This document shows positions 63,002-64,000 of a stretch of DNA of 64,000 nt, one piece after another (within the stretch, counting starts at the first letter, position 1; every line of letters starts with the position of its first letter). The notes beneath the pieces are model-generated. The model had not been told where the DNA came from, made no database searches, and was given only the letters and a program-made list of their open reading frames with translations. The stretch covers positions 372,001 through 436,000 of the forward strand of contig NZ_LJHV01000008.1 in the NCBI RefSeq assembly GCF_001296025.1. The letters run 5' to 3'. This DNA comes from Porphyrobacter sp. AAP60 (lineage in GTDB: Bacteria > Pseudomonadota > Alphaproteobacteria > Sphingomonadales > Sphingomonadaceae). The translations under genes and the position numbers were made by a program.

Positions 63002-63363
63002 CAGCGGGCGGCGCGGCCGGATCGGTGCGGGTCGACCGTCTGCTGGTCTGCCTGCGTTTTGCCCGCACACGCTCTGCCGCGCTGTCACTGATCGAAACCC
63101 GCGCTTTGCGCCGGAACAGAAAGCATGTGCTGCGTGGCAGCGAGCAGGTGCGTATCGGGGATGTGCTGACCATTGCCATGGGCCAGCAGGTCAGGGTGAT
63201 CGAACTGCTCTCCCTCCCCGAACGCCGCGGGCCGCCTGTCGAGGCGCGTTCGCATTATCGTGAGGTTGACGGCTCTGGACTTGACCCTAAAGGGCAAAAC
63301 ACCATAGGCGCGTCGCCGCCTGTGCCGGGCGTTCTGTCCGGCGATTCCGAAGATCGCTTTTGA
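62998..63363 (+). CDS. S4-domain RNA-binding protein
   Basis: A 121-aa protein with an S4 RNA-binding motif: [19 protein letters not shown] (first helix pair) and [16 protein letters not shown] (second part). HslR-like proteins of this size bind stalled 50S subunits or structured RNA. It overlaps the helicase by 4 bases and fdxA follows after 10 bases. The C-terminus is a Ser/Pro-rich tail. Confidence 0.88.
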   Translation: MTAGGAAGSVRVDRLLVCLRFARTRSAALSLIETRALRRNRKHVLRGSEQVRIGDVLTIAMGQQVRVIELLSLPERRGPPVEARSHYREVDGSGLDPKGQNTIGASPPVPGVLSGDSEDRF

Positions 63364-63373
63364 AAGAGCCGCA

Positions 63374-63712
63374 ATGACTTACGTCGTCACCGAAGACTGC
63401 ATCAAGTGCAAGTACACCGACTGTGTGGAAGTGTGCCCGGTCGATTGCTTCTATGAGGGCGAAAATATGCTGGTGATCAATCCCAGCGAATGCATTGATT
63501 GCGGCGTGTGCGAGCCCGAATGCCCGGCCGAGGCGATCCTGCCCGATACCGAAGACGGTCTGGAAAAGTGGCTGGAACTGAACACCCAGTATTCCGCCCA
63601 GTGGCCGAACATCACCAGCCAGAAGGCGCCGCCCGAAGATGCCGATGCGCACAAGGGCGAAAAGGACAAGTTCCAGCTCTATTTCAGCGCAGAACCGGGC
63701 GAAGGCGACTGA
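63374..63712 (+). CDS. fdxA: Ferredoxin FdxA (7Fe type)
   Basis: A 112-aa bacterial ferredoxin. [21 protein letters not shown] gives the [3Fe-4S]/[4Fe-4S] cysteines, and [15 protein letters not shown] the second cluster. Transfers electrons in the cytoplasm. ATG 63374 follows the S4 gene after 10 bases. The sequence is typical of the family, with a ~40-residue C-terminal extension. Confidence 0.96.
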   Translation: MTYVVTEDCIKCKYTDCVEVCPVDCFYEGENMLVINPSECIDCGVCEPECPAEAILPDTEDGLEKWLELNTQYSAQWPNITSQKAPPEDADAHKGEKDKFQLYFSAEPGEGD

Positions 63713-63771
63713 TCGGCCCCTGCCTGCGCCCGGCGATTGGAACAGGCCTGCGCCTACCCTGTTGAAAGGGT

Positions 63772-64000
63772 ATGCAGTCTCTTCTTACCTCTCTCAGGGC
63801 CGGCTGGTCACGCGCTAGCGATAGCAATGCCGGCCTGATCGCCGCCGGAATCGCCTATTACGGATTTCTGGCGCTTGTCCCCCTGCTGGCAGCGGCATTT
63901 CTGACCTATGGTCTGGCGGTCGACCCGCAAACCATCGCCGCGCACGGCGAAAGCCTTACCCGGACATTGCCCGGCGCGGCGGGCGAACTGGTGGCGGGAC
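63772..64000 (+). CDS. YihY/BrkB (UPF0761) family membrane protein, partial
   Basis: The first 76 codons of a membrane protein running off the right edge. Residues 21-45 form a hydrophobic segment (IAAGIAYYGFLALVPLLAAA), a recognised signature of YihY/virulence factor BrkB proteins. The role is unknown. ATG 63772 is adjacent to GAAAGGG, which is too close for a normal ribosome site, so the start may be slightly different. It lies 59 bases after fdxA. Confidence 0.8.
   Translation, partial: MQSLLTSLRAGWSRASDSNAGLIAAGIAYYGFLALVPLLAAAFLTYGLAVDPQTIAAHGESLTRTLPGAAGELVAG

Overview
The window is high-GC, gene-dense DNA that looks like an alphaproteobacterium of the order Sphingomonadales, most likely an Erythrobacteraceae-type organism. 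This rests on gene content: a TrcR (DUF1013) cell-cycle regulator, a proA-nadD-rsfS-rlmH-envC-ctpA run, a bactofilin/M23 pair, a Suv3-like helicase-S4-FdxA run and an IS5-family remnant of a type I associate with sphingomonads. No tRNA, rRNA or CRISPR array was seen. The assignment is inference; no database search was possible.

Region 1 (1-17.3 kb) is a surface-glycan locus of unusually large fused proteins. On the minus strand are a 1300-aa sulfotransferase-like/coiled-coil/GT2 protein, a 517-aa glycosyltransferase, a 751-aa protein with two glycosyltransferase-like halves, a 1174-aa TPR protein with two glycosyltransferase-like domains, a 639-aa WcbI-GSCFA fusion and a cysteine-rich sugar-nucleotide epimerase running off the left edge. 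Most junctions overlap or are only a few bases apart. Divergently, on the plus strand, lie an SGNH-type protein, a second GSCFA protein and a sulfotransferase-like protein. Together they look like machinery that builds and decorates (acylates, sulfates or phosphates) an extracellular polymer.

Region 2 (17.3-19.6 kb) is an AT-richer island holding an IS5-type transposase remnant, a TPR/GT32-like gene and two unrecognised gene remnants. Region 3 (19.6-30.7 kb) returns to capsule functions: a small glycosyltransferase with kdsA (Kdo-8-P synthase), a fatty-acid hydroxylase, an SDR, an LTA-synthase-like membrane transferase, a KpsS-like capsule protein, a UDP-glucuronate 4-epimerase, a TviB-type nucleotide-sugar dehydrogenase and a PhyH oxygenase. 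They suggest a polymer or anchor containing Kdo and uronic acids.

Region 4 (30.7-37.5 kb, minus strand) is a housekeeping run: proA, nadD, rsfS, rlmH, an EnvC-like protein, ctpA, dsbB, coq7. It includes an apparent ATC start codon for rlmH next to an array of hairpins. Region 5 (37.7-46 kb) holds an M23 peptidase overlapping a bactofilin, an acyl-CoA ligase, trcR, a glycosyltransferase/LpxH-like phosphatase pair, a GST, a quinone oxidoreductase and a DUF1192 protein.

Region 6 (46-64 kb) holds clpA, a 106-bp REP-like inverted repeat, a ligase-associated exonuclease and ATP-dependent DNA ligase, several small conserved genes, a minus-strand run (M23 peptidase, hemB, GNAT, spermidine-synthase-like, GNAT, gamma-carbonic anhydrase), and a plus-strand run (Suv3-like helicase, S4 protein, fdxA, YihY family) that leaves the window on the right.
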